Source of the DNA: Thamnaconus septentrionalis | Lineage: Eukaryota > Chordata > Actinopteri > Tetraodontiformes > Monacanthidae | Reading direction: 5' to 3' | DNA length: 64,000 nucleotides | Assembly (NCBI GenBank): GCA_009823395.1 | Contig: CM020510.1 | Coordinates: 15,239,773-15,303,772, forward strand | Part shown: positions 1 through 12,375 of the stretch, one piece after another | Layout of the letters: each line of letters starts with the position of its first letter | How positions within the stretch are numbered: the first letter of the stretch is position 1 | Notes under the pieces: generated by a model | Told to the model about the DNA's origin: nothing | Databases searched by the model: none | What the model saw: the letters and a program-made list of their open reading frames with translations, nothing else | Made by a program: the position numbers and the translations under genes

Positions 1-631
1 ACATAGTGATTTACACAAGATCACAACCTATTTTCTGACCCAGGCGTGGATTTTTTTGACAAGTGAATCCCACGTTAGCAAACGTACAAGGACACAAAAA
101 TCATCACACTGACAATGAACCTTTACAGTTGACCAGAGATAAAAAGTTAGATAAGACTCAACCATGTGGAAATTGTTCTGCTTTTCAGCTTCCCTTTTTA
201 TCCCCTTTTTTCACCACTTACAGGAAACACACATCTTGGTGGCTTGAATCACATGCTCTTATTTCTAGAGCTTCAAAATTGTTATGGGAAAGGAGCGCCG
301 GTCGAAGATTGCACGGAGACTATTTCCTGCAGCGCTTCAACACACGCTTGAAAGGCTTCCCCGGTAATGGGATCATGCATATGGCAGTCGGCCTGAGAGA
401 ATTACAGTGGCCGCTATTACTGGGTGGGTTTCAATTTCATCTATGTCAGCCCAATCTCTCCTTGAGTCCCTCTCATGCACTTTGAGGGCGAAAAGGTGGA
501 ACATGAAAAAATGCATGTGCTTTGGCAGAAAAAAGATGGAACTGAGTCCTTCTTTTGTTATGTATTATTATTTGTTGTATTATATCATCCAGCCAATCAT
601 TTTCTATGTACTCTGAAAATGATTGGTTGTA

Positions 632-735
632 ATGCTGGAGCCAATCCCAGCTGTCTTGGGGTGAAGGTGGAGCTACACCCTTGGAGCACAGGGAGGGGCA
701 CGTCCACGAGGACACTATTAGACTAGCCAGTTAGA
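632..735 (-). repeat. Small, old fragment of the 61-kb SINE family, minus strand
   Basis: The plus strand shows GCTGGAGCCAATCCCAGCTG, GGGTGAAGGTGGAGCTACAC, then ACTAGCCAGTT, the same order as the reverse complement of the SINE 3' third. It has no tail repeat or target duplication. Confidence 0.6.
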
Positions 736-1349
736 ATGATTTTCAAAAACACTCCAATATGCCAGACTATTTATTACACAAGTATCCTGTTGGGAAGCTA
801 AGAACACAGTGTTCTGAGTAATCATCCCACTTGACTGAAAATCAGCTAATTGGGCTGACATGAATTATTGGAAAGCCCAGCAAGCCCAAGCGGACCTGCC
901 ATTCTTGAAGCAGCTGGTGAACTTTTAATAGGTGGCCAACGCCGTGTTGCCTTGGTGACGATCATAACATGCCCCCCCAAAAAGCAATGGGGCCACCGTG
1001 CAAGAAAACATCCCCCACACTGGCTGCAATTAAGCTCATTAATTCTCATTTCCTAAAAATGTCCTGTTAGTCAGAATAGGCCATTTACTTAATAGCCCAC
1101 CCTGACTGAGTGCATGATTCGGTGGATTTTTCATTATATTCTTGTTTTCAGGTTCAAAACGTGCTAAATTTCCAGGCACAAACTGTTAAATTTAGGACTT
1201 CGACAAAATCACCAAGCCTTGTAAAATGCACTTCGTTTTTTATTTACCGCCATGATTCTGCACGAACACACGTTTCGTGGCAGCCGTGCCCTGTTCCGGC
1301 TGCAATTACGGAGTATCGTGCTGCAGGCGGAATGGAACCTGTTGAGAAT

Positions 1350-1352
<3 letters not shown>

Positions 1353-1390
<38 letters not shown>

Positions 1391-1448
1391 GGGGACTATT
1401 GGCTTTCAGCAGCACAGTGTTCACCAGTCAGTCAGTCAGTCAGTCAGT
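1353..1448 (+). repeat. poly-A / poly-G / (CAGT)n block
   Basis: Thirty A (1353-1382) are followed directly by twelve G (1383-1394), then by (CAGT)6 at 1425-1448. Homopolymer lengths may contain sequencing error. ORFs reading through it (Lys-Gly and Ser-Val repeats) are not genes. Confidence 0.95.
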
Positions 1449-2439
1449 GGCATCACATCAAGCGAGGATAAATCCACCCCCACGGTCCCTGCTGTCCAGG
1501 CAAACAGTGACTGATGTGTTGCGTTACAGGGCAATTATTTATCAACCACCGAGGCTCTTTAACCCGTGACGCTTCACTCGGCAAAGACACGGAAAAAGGC
1601 TCAGAGTGCGATCGATAGTTAAAGTCAGAAATAGCAACAAGTGTCAAACACGGCCAGACACTGAACACAAGCACTCTGCAAGAGGTGGACTAACATGGAA
1701 GCAACATTGCTGCTACACTGATGATACAAGATCATGCATTTTGTATCATGATAAGATGTGTGGCTTAACAACATGATACAACATACTGTAGTTGTAATAA
1801 ACATGTTACTACTCAAGTCTGTTTTTATCTAGAAAAACTCTGGTCAGAAAATTTTTTGTTTTTTGTTTTTAAAATGAAGTAAATAACAGATCTGTATATT
1901 TGAAAGAATATAACTTAAAACTGGAAGTTTAAGGCAGAGGTTCATCGCAGTCTGGAAAAAAATTACCCATGTTGTTTTAATTGAAAATAAGGGAGTGTGG
2001 GAAAAATTCCATTTAAATCTAAACATGCTCTTGATTAAGTTTAATGGCTGCGCCTATTTAAGTAGATAATTTACTTTCAATGGTTTTAAAAAACCTCCAG
2101 GCAGGTTGTGTTTAGTTAGGAGATAAAAGGACCCCAGACTTCTCAGTTCTCTGGGAAACACAGGCACCATTTACAACAGAATGCATTGCTTGTGATTCAT
2201 ATCAGAGGAACTATATTATCAGGAAAAAAAACTCTCAGAATCACATTGTTATGTGATTTGTATCACATTCGTATAATGTGAAACTTATCACATTATAAGG
2301 TGTTAGATACATACATGTGCTGTGAAAGCTCCACATCCTTCCTGCTGCTCAATGACACACCTCTTTTCAGTCTCAAGTGTTAGTACTTGCATACACGTTC
2401 TTGCCCGCCACTGTCTCTAATACCAGGAGAATCTTTCAA

Positions 2440-3632
2440 TGTCACGACCCAAGCAGAAAATACAGAGTAATCGAATGGTGAAAACGTGGCTTATTCTGAT
2501 AATTGTGCCATAATTTCATTGAGTGATATTCAAACATGAGTTTCAGACATGAATAAATGGATAGAGTATAGAGAGTTGCAACTTCATACACTTGATGTAT
2601 TCATGTAATAAATGTATCGTTATGTAACCCATGCCAAAAATGTGAAATAAATAGGAATAAATAATCTATAAAAAATTGAATAAGTAAAAAGAAAAAAAAA
2701 TCATTCAACAGTAATTAATTCATGGGTTAATTAAAATGTTTAAAAATAATAATAATAATAGTAATATAAATAATTAAAAATACATTCAGGCAATTCCGCC
2801 GCTGCCCCTTTTGGGACGAGCGACCTCAAACGCAGCACCTGCATGACGTGCAGCTACGGTTAGACAGACGAAGGAAGACAGCAGAGAGAACGAGCGGTAA
2901 AACACGAGTTTTTGTGCTGGGATTTGGAGATCGGGGTGCATGCAGCCGCGTGCGGACCGGAAGAAGATGGCGAGCCACACCCAGGACTAAGATTCCACCG
3001 TCTCTCTTCTCCAGCGCAGAAGTGAGAAAGACGGTAACACGCTGCCAGAGTGGTGGGAGTGAAAGGAAACTTTTTGTTATTTTTATCGAACTGAAAGAAC
3101 TGTGACTATCATTTTTTTGAACTTTGACTATAGCCAGTTACTTGAGCTACTTGTGTTGTATCAAACAAACTTGTGATCATTCGCTCATTTCTTGCATGTA
3201 ATTGTATTTGTGGTCCACTCAGCTTCGAATTGAAGGTTTTCCTTTTTCCTATAAAAAAGAGAGATCAAAACAGAGTTAACTCAGAGATTAAAATAGTCCC
3301 CAAATAGGTCAAACCTAGGAATAAAAAAAAAAACAACAACAACTAATTAAACTTAGCTTAAATTAGCTTTATATAAAATAAAATAAAAAAACCTCAGTTG
3401 AACAAAAAGGGGAAAAGAAAGCGTAAAATATTTCTTTATTTTTTTATTTTCTTTTGAAACACTTTAGAACCTGCAGAGTATTTTTGATATTTTGTTTATA
3501 CTGTATTTTCTTATATTGTGTTCAGTAAATTGCCGGCCTTTACATTTAAAGTTGCGGTCTCTGTGTCTGAATTATTGCTCCCCACTCATCAGAATCTAGA
3601 CTTGGCCCAGTGGTGCAGTAAGTGGTGTGACA
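2440..3632. mobile_element. Possible solo LTR (TGTCAC ... GTGACA)
   Basis: The unit starts with TGTCACGACCC, a frequent start of fish Ty3/gypsy LTRs, and ends GTGTGACA, giving 6-bp inverted termini. It is 1.19 kb. A GC-rich CpG patch (2787-3060) is followed by AT-rich sequence and a GTAAATTGCCGGCCTTTACA / CTCTGTGTCTGAATTATTGC stretch, which looks like a terminal R-U5 part. The flanking 5 bp do not form a target duplication and no primer-binding site follows, so this is tentative. Confidence 0.3.
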
Positions 3633-4879
3633 CCAGTGCTACAGTTACACCAATAGGTCACCCCGTTTTAATGGAAGTGTCACAATAGGTAATACACATT
3701 AGATTTTACACACAACTAACTTGAATTGGCTTCTCTAAGCCTCTTAGACACATGAAATCCAACATTAAAAGCCTATCTTTAATTTTAATTTTATGTTAAA
3801 TAATCACAATACAACAAATTCATTTCACTGTTGTACAGTTACTTTATTAGCTGTGTTTCTCCTAGTCCTGTGTTAATTTTTTTTGAAAAGGGATAAAAAT
3901 CAGCAAATATGACTAAGAAAAGATTTACCTACAGTCTTGATATTCTTTCAATCCTTCCTGTATCTCATCTCCTGCTCTCTACAAATACGACAGCTGCCGC
4001 TTTCATTTCCGTGGCTGCTGGGTCGACGCACGAGGGACGGGGCGAGGAAATAATCAGCAGATGTTTCACACAACCTTTATATATTTCATTTTTAACGCGC
4101 CCCAGTGCGGCTGATTAAAGCGAAGTGGACCTAGTCGGCTTCCTGGATTTGCTAGTAGGGGCCTGCAGGTTTAAAACCTTAGGGGAAAATTTTGTGTACA
4201 ATGCAGCAATGAAGGTGGCCCTGGTTTGATTTTGATTTTTGTCTTAAGTCTGATTGGCTACTATGCCTGGCTTGAAAATGATTCTTTCATGTTGTTGCAA
4301 AGACACAATACTATAGTAATGTTTCTTTTCATATCTTCTAATAGCATTTTGAGGCTGATTTCCAACAGACTGTTGGCTCTATGTGAGCAGAGTAAATACC
4401 GAGAAGTGGAAGAGATAACAGTGAGCCTCTGTTTGCCTCTGCAACATCAGTTCTGGCGAACCTGTTCCTCCCAACATCCACGTTTACTTGGTACAAAATA
4501 GATACAACACATTATTGTTCCTCCCGACCGCTGAAGCCGGTGTGGGAAAATATGCGGTTGGGAGGAATTATGCAGAGAGGTGTCCGCACACTGCTGTGGG
4601 ACGAGGATTACGTGGCATAATTTGAACCGCAATCATTTGTTCATCCGTTGCTCGTTTATTGAAATTTGCGGCCCAAATGAAAATCCATGGCCCGCCGCCA
4701 CTCACCTGGCCCGATTCTTATGGGTGCCTCATTGAATAAGGGTTGTTGAACAATTCCTCCTCAGAGATGCCCCCGCCCCCGCGCCAAAAAAACCCCAACA
4801 AAAAATCCAATTAATATTCCCAGCACTGTTTACAACCGTATGGGTTTTACAAGGTGCGGGACGAGAGCGGAGGTTTCAC

Positions 4880-6640
4880 ACCTGCTACGCCGCCGAGTAA
4901 ATGTCAGGTGAGGAGACGCTCATTATTTGTGTTTCCTAATTAGCTTGATTATGTAAGCACTTGTATCATTAGCATGGAGCTGCGTGCTGTTTTACATTAA
5001 AAAAAAGCCCTTGAAAGACGTGTTTGTTTGCAGGCGCCAGGCCGTCCTGAGCATCTGCCTTGGCAGTTTCAAGGTAAAACGTTGTTATCGGGGTGTCGTT
5101 CCGAGCTGAAAATCAATGTTCCCAATTAATCCGAGGCGATCATTAGCATCTTCGCCCCTGCGCAAACACGGCAACACCCAGACATGCTTCATAACGCCGC
5201 AATCAATCCTAATAACCTAAAGTGATTTTCCCTAAAATTGCTGGCAATCAATACAGAAGTGACTATAAAATCTGGCGTCTTCAAAAACTCAACTGCTGAG
5301 TGACATATTGGCCATTAAAAACAGATGGCCCTAGTCTGTGACTGGATTCGATTCCTTAATTACGCCGTTAAGTGCTTTATTCCCAAATGCCCGTACAAAC
5401 CGTGTGCCCTTTTGCATAATTGCGCTTAACAAACCGTGGGATCAGCGACACCGACGGCCATCAGTCGACGGAATCTCTTAATTAGAGGCGTCGCACAATC
5501 CTGAAAAGGCGCAGCGGCTCGGCGCGCTAAACAGCGGGCTGACGCCGCCGCTCCGCTTAATTCTGGACGTGACTCTTTAACTCACGAGGCGTTTATTCCC
5601 TCTCGCATTCCTCTGCCCTTATTAGTCAAATGTATGTGATATTCACCGAGAGCAGACTTGGGGGTCATATTAAGGTTTCACTCAACGGCACGTCTTTCAC
5701 GCCTTCGACACCAAAAAAAGAAATAAATAAAAAAAAATGGAAGAATCAATAAAAAGCCTGCTTTGGCTTTCGATGCGTAATTTAAACTTAAACACTTTAA
5801 GGGTTTGAATCGTCTCACCTCTGATTGTCCTCTTAGCTCTGCTACAGTCATTGTCGACTCAGATGGCACCTGTGTTTAACGTAATTGTGGCCTATATATA
5901 GAAATGCATCGGCGTCCTCAGCCGAGACCTCGCGGTGGCGGCGTCGGCAGTTGCAGCGGCGGCGCCATGGTGAAATGATCTGCAATTACCAGCGGAGGGT
6001 AGATATGGCCGATAAAACCGTGAATCAGCCTGATCTCACGCAGGGTGCAGAGTCTATTATGCAGCCTGGCCGCCCTCTCTCCTCTCGCCAGCCACATAAT
6101 GTCAGTCTGAAAACCCTGAAGTCTGTTCGCGCTTAATTGCTCTTCCATTACCTAATGGCTGCCGTAGCGCTTGGACACCCCTTCGCACAATTAGCATGAA
6201 CAGCAACGGGGCCTCTGCAGAGACTCCTCGTTTAGGGAAAAGGACTCAAAAAGATAAAAAAATAAACTCTGCACGTCCTGTGCAGGCAGACAAATGAGTC
6301 ACTCTCTTCCCAAGCAGAGAGGGGACACTCTCTGGGGCACATATAGAAATGGACTCCGTCGTATAAGCTGAAAAACAGAATCCATTTGGATTTTTATCTC
6401 CAGCTCCTGGCGAGGTTGGAAGTGTACGCTACAGGGAGGAACGTCGAAGCCGCTTCGCTGCCCTGCTTTAATTGGATCTGCCATAGCGTCGTAGAGAAAG
6501 ATAACCCCACATCTACAGGAGGACATCGCACAGTACATGTGGAACTATCAACGGCGTGTTTATGTGAAAAGTTTGTCACTGAGGCGCTAAGAGATTTTGC
6601 CACTTGGGCTCTCTGGTGTGATTTTCAACCAAGCTGCTTC
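4880..6640. promoter_or_regulatory. Candidate conserved non-coding block
   Basis: This low-repeat stretch has balanced base composition, no coding frame, and a high density of homeodomain-type cores (CTAATTAGC, TTAATTACG, CAATTAATCC, ATTAGCAT) and TGCATAATTGCGC-like octamer or C/EBP-like motifs. Such texture is typical of long conserved non-coding elements in fish introns. Conservation itself cannot be seen from one sequence. Confidence 0.3.
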
Positions 6641-8580
6641 CCAGAATGAGACACAAACAGCGGCAGCAGCAGCATCAATTCCTTTGCACCGGGATGCCCA
6701 ATCCTCATCTGTTTATGTTGGCACGCAAAAACAAACGAGACGCCAATGCACACGCCCACAAGTCCAATTCCGCCAAGCTACATAGAGTGGTGCTAACTGA
6801 GGGAAAAGTGTTGTTAAGTGAAATTGCGTTTGCTTCGGCGTGGGCGCCCGTGAGTGCCGACCGACGGCACATATTGTGAGAGTAGTAGCCGGGGCCATCT
6901 GAACACTGAAGCTCGACAGCTTTGTCTAATTTCAGAGTTAAACAGAAAGGCCGTTGACTCAGCGTCAACTCTCTCGCTCTCTGTTGTAGGTTTTTCAAGA
7001 TGTTGATGGAGCTCAAAATGATCTGCCGCGGTATTCAACTGCGGTATTCAACTAACTATATTTGTCTCCAGTTGGAATCCTCAATAGTTTTTGGACCGTC
7101 GGCTCTTAATTGTGCAAACTGCCATCAACTGGCATGACTGAGGCTGTCAAGTCGTCATTCAGTGTTTGACCGGTGACGTTAACGGGACTGTGTGGGTAAT
7201 GAGCAGACTCTGTGGGATCAACCTTATCTCCCTCACCGCTTCGAGATCAGGCAGAACTAAAATAAGTCATTTTCAATTGCCTCCATTACATTACTTTCCT
7301 AATAAAAACTCAATAAATATAAACTCCAACTTTGGTTGGAAAAAAAAAAACCCTTTAGCCTCCCAGACATAAAAAATACCAAAATTATAAGTATAAATTG
7401 TTCTGGTAATCAGCAGTCTCACTCACCTCTCATTCACCATGTATTTATCCTGAAACAAGCTTCTTTCACCATGGCATATTAAATTGAATGGACCATTTTG
7501 GCTCTATTAGTCATGCAGATTGTTGCAACATGTTAACCAAAAAAAAACTCCTCAGGAATAACACTTCTCCTGTGTTACCTTCCCAGGAAGTGTGAAAAAC
7601 TAGAGTCTTCATTTAAGACTGTTTTTTTCCTGAAGAGCTTGTAATTTCCTGACACCTCAAAGGTCTCTTTGCTTTCCAAAACTAACCTGCTGCCAAGTTC
7701 TGTGGAGTGATCTTGCAGTCCAGTCATTCAAGAGTGGTATTAAATTTGCTCTTCTTGACAGGGTACATAGTTGACTTACTGATTGCATATACCCTGCTAT
7801 TTCTCTTCATCCCTTGAAATGACCTGACTCTGCATGAGTGTGAGAGGGTGAAGATAGAGAACAGTTGAAAAAAAAAAAAAGGAAAAGGAAACAACATAAC
7901 ATGTTCTGTTCAGACTCCCATGGGAAGCTGTTTTCAATTTATTTTATCTGCGGATGTTGTCAAAGCTCAACCGCCGTCTGACAGCTCAAATCTCTCCATA
8001 TTCATGTTGCTTCCTGGCGTTACTTCACTCCAACTTACATCAATCACAAAGGCAGACAGAAGCCCTGACTTGACTGCAAAACACGTTACCAAAGCCACGG
8101 TGACTTGTGACGACCCAGACACGAACATCCCCCTGCTTGTAATTGGGAAGGAGAAAAGCGGAAGCGGCGCTGTCAAAGATGACCAGAGTAGACAGGTGCC
8201 CACTGGGATGTCTCATGCCATGTGCGGACGCACAACACATCACTTACAGGGATGGATCAATTGAAATTTCACCTATTTACTATTTGTTTGAGGTTTAAGT
8301 GAAATTCTCTCAACCCTTCATGAGTTTCACAGAGGGAAAAAAATCCACTACAATAGAACTCTGCAGTTGCCAAGGATGACATAATCAAACCGAGAAAAAA
8401 GGAAGAATAAACTACATTGATCTTATATTGTGCCATTCAAGTGTCTGGTAGACCAACATGTTATTTTGCTGTTGTAGTTTAGCCTGTCTCTTGCGAGCAG
8501 CTACACATGAGTTAGTTCTCACAAAAATTGCAAGATCTGCTGGCTATGAGGCTGCTACTACTGACACTTAACCCAAAAAG

Positions 8581-8607
8581 CATGGTGTTAGCATCGCTAA
8601 CACCATG
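8581..8607. other. Perfect 12-bp stem inverted repeat
   Basis: CATGGTGTTAGC (8581-8592) and its exact reverse complement GCTAACACCATG (8596-8607) are separated by ATC. It could fold as a small hairpin in RNA or act as a palindromic protein site. No family is recognised. Confidence 0.9.
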
Positions 8608-9066
8608 ACAAATTGGACTCTTATCCCTCCCAGCACCACATAAAAACTGTAGAAACATGTTATGTTGCTCTTGGTCTTGCTATTGCTCTTAATCTCAAAG
8701 ACCAGGGACTTCCAACAGACTGACTTCTGTCTGTGAGTTATGAATGGTTGTGATGATCGGTTGTAATAAAAATATCCGGGGTGATTACAGTAAAGTATAC
8801 AATTAAGTTTTGCATGAACTATCCCTTAATGCAATCTGCTATTTTGAACCTGTATTTAAAGGATATTAACAATATGTATTCTTCCTAAGACATACCTTTA
8901 AATACCACATATTGCCTATCCTGATAAACCCTTGAACATAACACGTCAAGTTCCACAGGCATTTTTTTGTGCAAAGCGGTCAACAAACATACTTAAAACA
9001 GCTTATTTTCAACTGTCAACAACGAATGAACAGAAAGCAGTCACCCTGCATTTCGGCTGCACTCAC

Positions 9067-9287
9067 TTGGACACCAGGGAGAAAGCTTCGGCGCACACGG
9101 CGGGACACGGCACCAGCTTGATCATCACATGCTCACTGGCCGCCTGGAAGTGGACCCTCGTCACCTTCTCCAGCACGGAGGTGAGCGTGGCCACGTCGCT
9201 GCTCTTTGTGCTGGGGTCTCCTCCCGCAGTGTCCAGGATGTTTCCCCCGTGCACCACCAGCAGTAGTACGTGAGTCTTACACTTTTT
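9067..9287 (-). CDS. pitpnm3: pitpnm3 coding exon 5 (start of lipase-like/DDHD region)
   Basis: This 221-nt exon is phase 0 to phase 2. The acceptor has a good pyrimidine tract ending TTTTTCTGTGCAG|. The donor is TCCAA|GTGAGT. It encodes [20 protein letters not shown], then an AGGDPSTK loop, [11 protein letters not shown], and [18 protein letters not shown]. This is the highly conserved block just ahead of the DDHD domain in PITPNM1-3, which has a lipase-like fold beginning with a [11 protein letters not shown] strand and turn. The agreement with PITPNM3, rather than PITPNM1/2, rests on CKTHVLLLV and SVLEKVTR. The next family exon (NPYSHDEGC onward) is not visible down to position 1, so that intron is longer than 9 kb. 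Confidence 0.96.
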
Positions 9288-9477
9288 CTGCACAGAAAAA
9301 AAAAAAGTTGCAGCAGAACCTCAACACCGAATCCTCACAGAGGAAAATTTAAGAGGCAGAAGAAGTTTGTAGGGGCGGAGGGGAGGGATTACAGCGATTT
9401 GCCTCGCTAATAGAGCGTTAATCTTCGACAATGTTCTTGGCTGCTGGTAAATATGCTGGCAAGCTGTTTGAACCTAC

Positions 9478-9548
9478 CTCTGTGTCCTCCAGCCCTTCAA
9501 TACTGCTCTGAGGGGGACAGCGTTGAACTCCCAGCTGGTAGAGGCCCT
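9478..9548 (-). CDS. pitpnm3: pitpnm3 coding exon 4
   Basis: This 71-nt exon enters in phase 1 and ends in phase 0. The acceptor is CAATCAATTCAG| and the donor is a strong ACAGAG|GTAGGT. It encodes GLYQLGVQRCPPQSSIEG followed by LEDTE, which aligns with ELYRVSLRRQRFPAQGSIEI plus HEDSE of mammalian PITPNM3. It lies only 190 bp upstream of the next exon, which continues the family sequence directly. Its entry phase fits exon 3. Relative to human, however, about 15-17 residues (the TSSILQEKQ part) are missing, so one small exon may be undetected in the 12.9-kb intron, or the fish protein may be shorter here. Confidence 0.85.
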
Positions 9549-10349
9549 CTGAATTGATTGCACAGAGGCGAGTGGCAGGAAGGAAGAAGGAAAAAGAGAA
9601 AAACAAAAAGGGAGAAAAGGTTAAATAAATGGCCACGGCGGGAGCCCCCCCTCTCACCCGGTTATAGCATTAATGGAAAGCATAAATGGATATTGATCAC
9701 TGAATATTGTTCAATATTAGTAATGTCTGGCTCTCTCTCTGTGTGTGTACCCTTTGGCTCAAACAGCGCGAGTATGATTCAGGAGTCAGCATGGGCAGAA
9801 CACAGTGGGGGGAGGAGATGTTTCTCAGCTTCAGCATCCACAGCAATCATGCGTAATTGGATTTTGAAAAATTGACTTTCTCTCGAGACAAAAGATGGAT
9901 ATGTGCATTTATTTCATCCCACCGTGACAACTCCAAGCGTCTCTGCCTCACCGTGTGGAACCTGGCCAAAGTCATTACCCTTTCCAGCAGAAGCTTCTGC
10001 ACTCTATTTTTTGTTCCTCCCCCTTCCCCCCCAAGCTCTCTCCTGTCTCTCCTATTTTTTCCACTCGGGGTTCAAGACAAGTCACTCTGCTCTGCTTCAT
10101 TGCCTGTTGTTTATTCTGGCAAGGCGTCTGGCACGAGCGTTGCGGAAGGCTCTCACCAACTCGCACAGCCCCTTCCCTCCACTCTGTTCAGTGTCAACCC
10201 TTTGCCCCTACTCCTGCTTGTCTTGTACAGCTTCAATCGCGAGGGACTTGGCAAACTGAACTACTTTGGTCACGAAGTAACAGGAAATCAATGAGGAAAG
10301 ATTTCCCTTACTCGGGAGGAGTAAGACAGGGCATAAAAGTTTGTTTTAA

Positions 10350-10526
10350 GCCTTTCTAGTGGTAGAGTGTCAGCTGGAGAATTGGGGCCTTGGTGTTTGA
10401 TCTCGGACCAGGTCACCCCAAAAATACAGCCTTGGGGGAGGGCGCTCCTTGAGTGTCCTTCTTGGACTGGTCCCCAATGTAAGGGTTGTGTTAAGAACTG
10501 CATACAACATAAAACCCGATGAATAC
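10350..10526 (+). repeat. Degraded tRNA-derived SINE, third type
   Basis: It shows a tRNA-like A box region (TAGTGGTAGAGTGTC), a worn B box (TTGGTGTTTGATCTC), the AGGTCACCCC and GGACTGGTCCCCAATGTAAG segments, and an end ACATAAAACCCGATGAATAC. This order resembles a common fish SINE whose body reads TGGTCCCCAGCGTGAGGGT and ends near GCGTAAAACC. Family identity is from memory and approximate. Confidence 0.5.
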
Positions 10527-12375
10527 ATGAACTATAAATATAACCACTTTATCCTTTAGGCTATAAAAGACCACCTCAGATTGATTTATTAAAAAAAAAA
10601 AAAAAAAAACATTTTCAAACCACACTATTATATCAGATGAAGATAAGGCAAGTGCACAGTTCTTTAGTGCTTGATTTCAATTTAGCTTCCTAACTTAATT
10701 TCAAGTATAGCAAGTATAGCATAGTTTTAATAGCTTTAATATTATATGTTAGGTGAAAGATGGCACTTGATGCGCATCAGTCGTCCTGGAGTTGTAAAGA
10801 GATTTCGGTAACCCCCCCACAAAAAACAAACTGAAGCATTTGATGTATCTTGTTTGAGCAGATATAATGCGCCACAGTCAAAATATTTTTTCCCTGCACC
10901 TGACAAATCCTTCGAAGATCCATGTCACATGAATTTGTATTTCATTCCTGAATACACAACAGATGACAATAACGTCCTCGTCGTGTTCCAGACAAGGCAA
11001 ATGAAAAAGCCATGAGAAAATGCGCTCATGAAGAGAATTCGTCAGACAGGCAGACAGGGAGGAAAGAGCTCTCTGGCTTTCTGTCAATGCGCCGCACATG
11101 TTGCTCTTCTCAGGAATTCAGAGATAAGGAAGACATTCGTTTGATCTTCCAACAGACTGACAAAATCGTCTTTCCGTCGGAGCGGCTCAGTGGCACAACC
11201 CAGCTCCCTTCGGTTGCAAGGTAATAGGCGTCCCCCACCACCTCCACCACATCCGCCCACACCTGTGATAGATCTGCGCTGTGGGGGCGGTAGTGGGGGA
11301 AGGGCAGTTTCGCAGATCCAATCCACCCGCTTGGCCTTGTTGTCTTTTCCAGTTGCCTCGTCCCAAAACTCTCGCCTCTGCCAGAAAGTCAATATGTGCT
11401 CGAGGAAGCTCAGTGGTATTTAGAGCCTTCTGCACTCATTCACACCTAAGAGGTGGCCTCACCTCGCGCAACTTGACAGTGCCACGGTTCAGAGGAGATG
11501 TGGTCATTTCCAGTGACTTAGCGAGCAACCAGGCGAACACGCACAAACACACTGGAGATGCACACGCGCGCACTGCTTCAGAGACAGGAAGAGAAAATTG
11601 GCCCCGGGAAGAGAGGCAGTAAGGATAAAAGGGCTCTGCGGACAAGTCTAAGAGAAAGGATTAAATATTGATGCATCGACTGCAGCTTGGATCCCATTGA
11701 GTGTCATTCTATCTGCGCGACAGTGATTGAAAAGGTCGCTTTCCCGTAAAACTCTGCATCACCTTTTTTTCTACCTCTGTGGTGCAGAGGGTTGTCCTTT
11801 TTTTAAAACATGTTTTACTTTGTATTCCATTTGTTTCTTCCGGCATACTGCATCCCGCATGTGGTCCTGATCACTCAGTAAGCAGATGGTAGGACAAAAA
11901 ATGGGTGAGCAGAGAGGCCAAAGACTGCGTTCATCATCAGGATGGCAGATTTATATCTCCCAGGCAGAAGGGAACTGGCAAAGTGCCCCAAAAGTTGCTG
12001 CCAGCTGGAGTCTGAACCAACTGGCTGGAGCTGTGACTATCAGAGTGGCGTGCACAGGAAACACATGCCTTGGATGTATCCAGGAAAGATGTTTGCAAAA
12101 GAGAACAAAGCTCTTGATTACAAAAGCAGCCCGGCAGGTGCATGTATTACTTAAAAAAAAACAAAAAACCCATTCCAAAGAAACACATTATGTAGGTACA
12201 GCAGGTAATGTGTAGATTCAGTCAACCAAAAAGAAATACGAACGCCCATTTCTGCTCCAACTCTCATAGACATATTCACATCGCCTTTCCACTCTCTGTG
12301 TTCATTATGTCAATTTTTTCAACACATTCTAGACGTCAGACAAAACATCGCTGTGAGAATATATATATGTATACT

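Larger units (their letters stand above)
1..9066 (-). other. pitpnm3 intron (after exon 5), extends beyond window
   Basis: No further exon of the family is recognisable here on either strand. The stretch holds a diverged SINE piece (632-735), a poly-A/poly-G/CAGT block (1353-1448), an LTR-like unit (2440-3632), a GC-richer block rich in AATTA/ATTAGC-type motifs (4880-6640), a 13-bp tandem duplication (GCGGTATTCAACT, 7028-7053) and a perfect hairpin (8581-8607). The remaining sequence shows no structure I can name. Confidence 0.6.
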
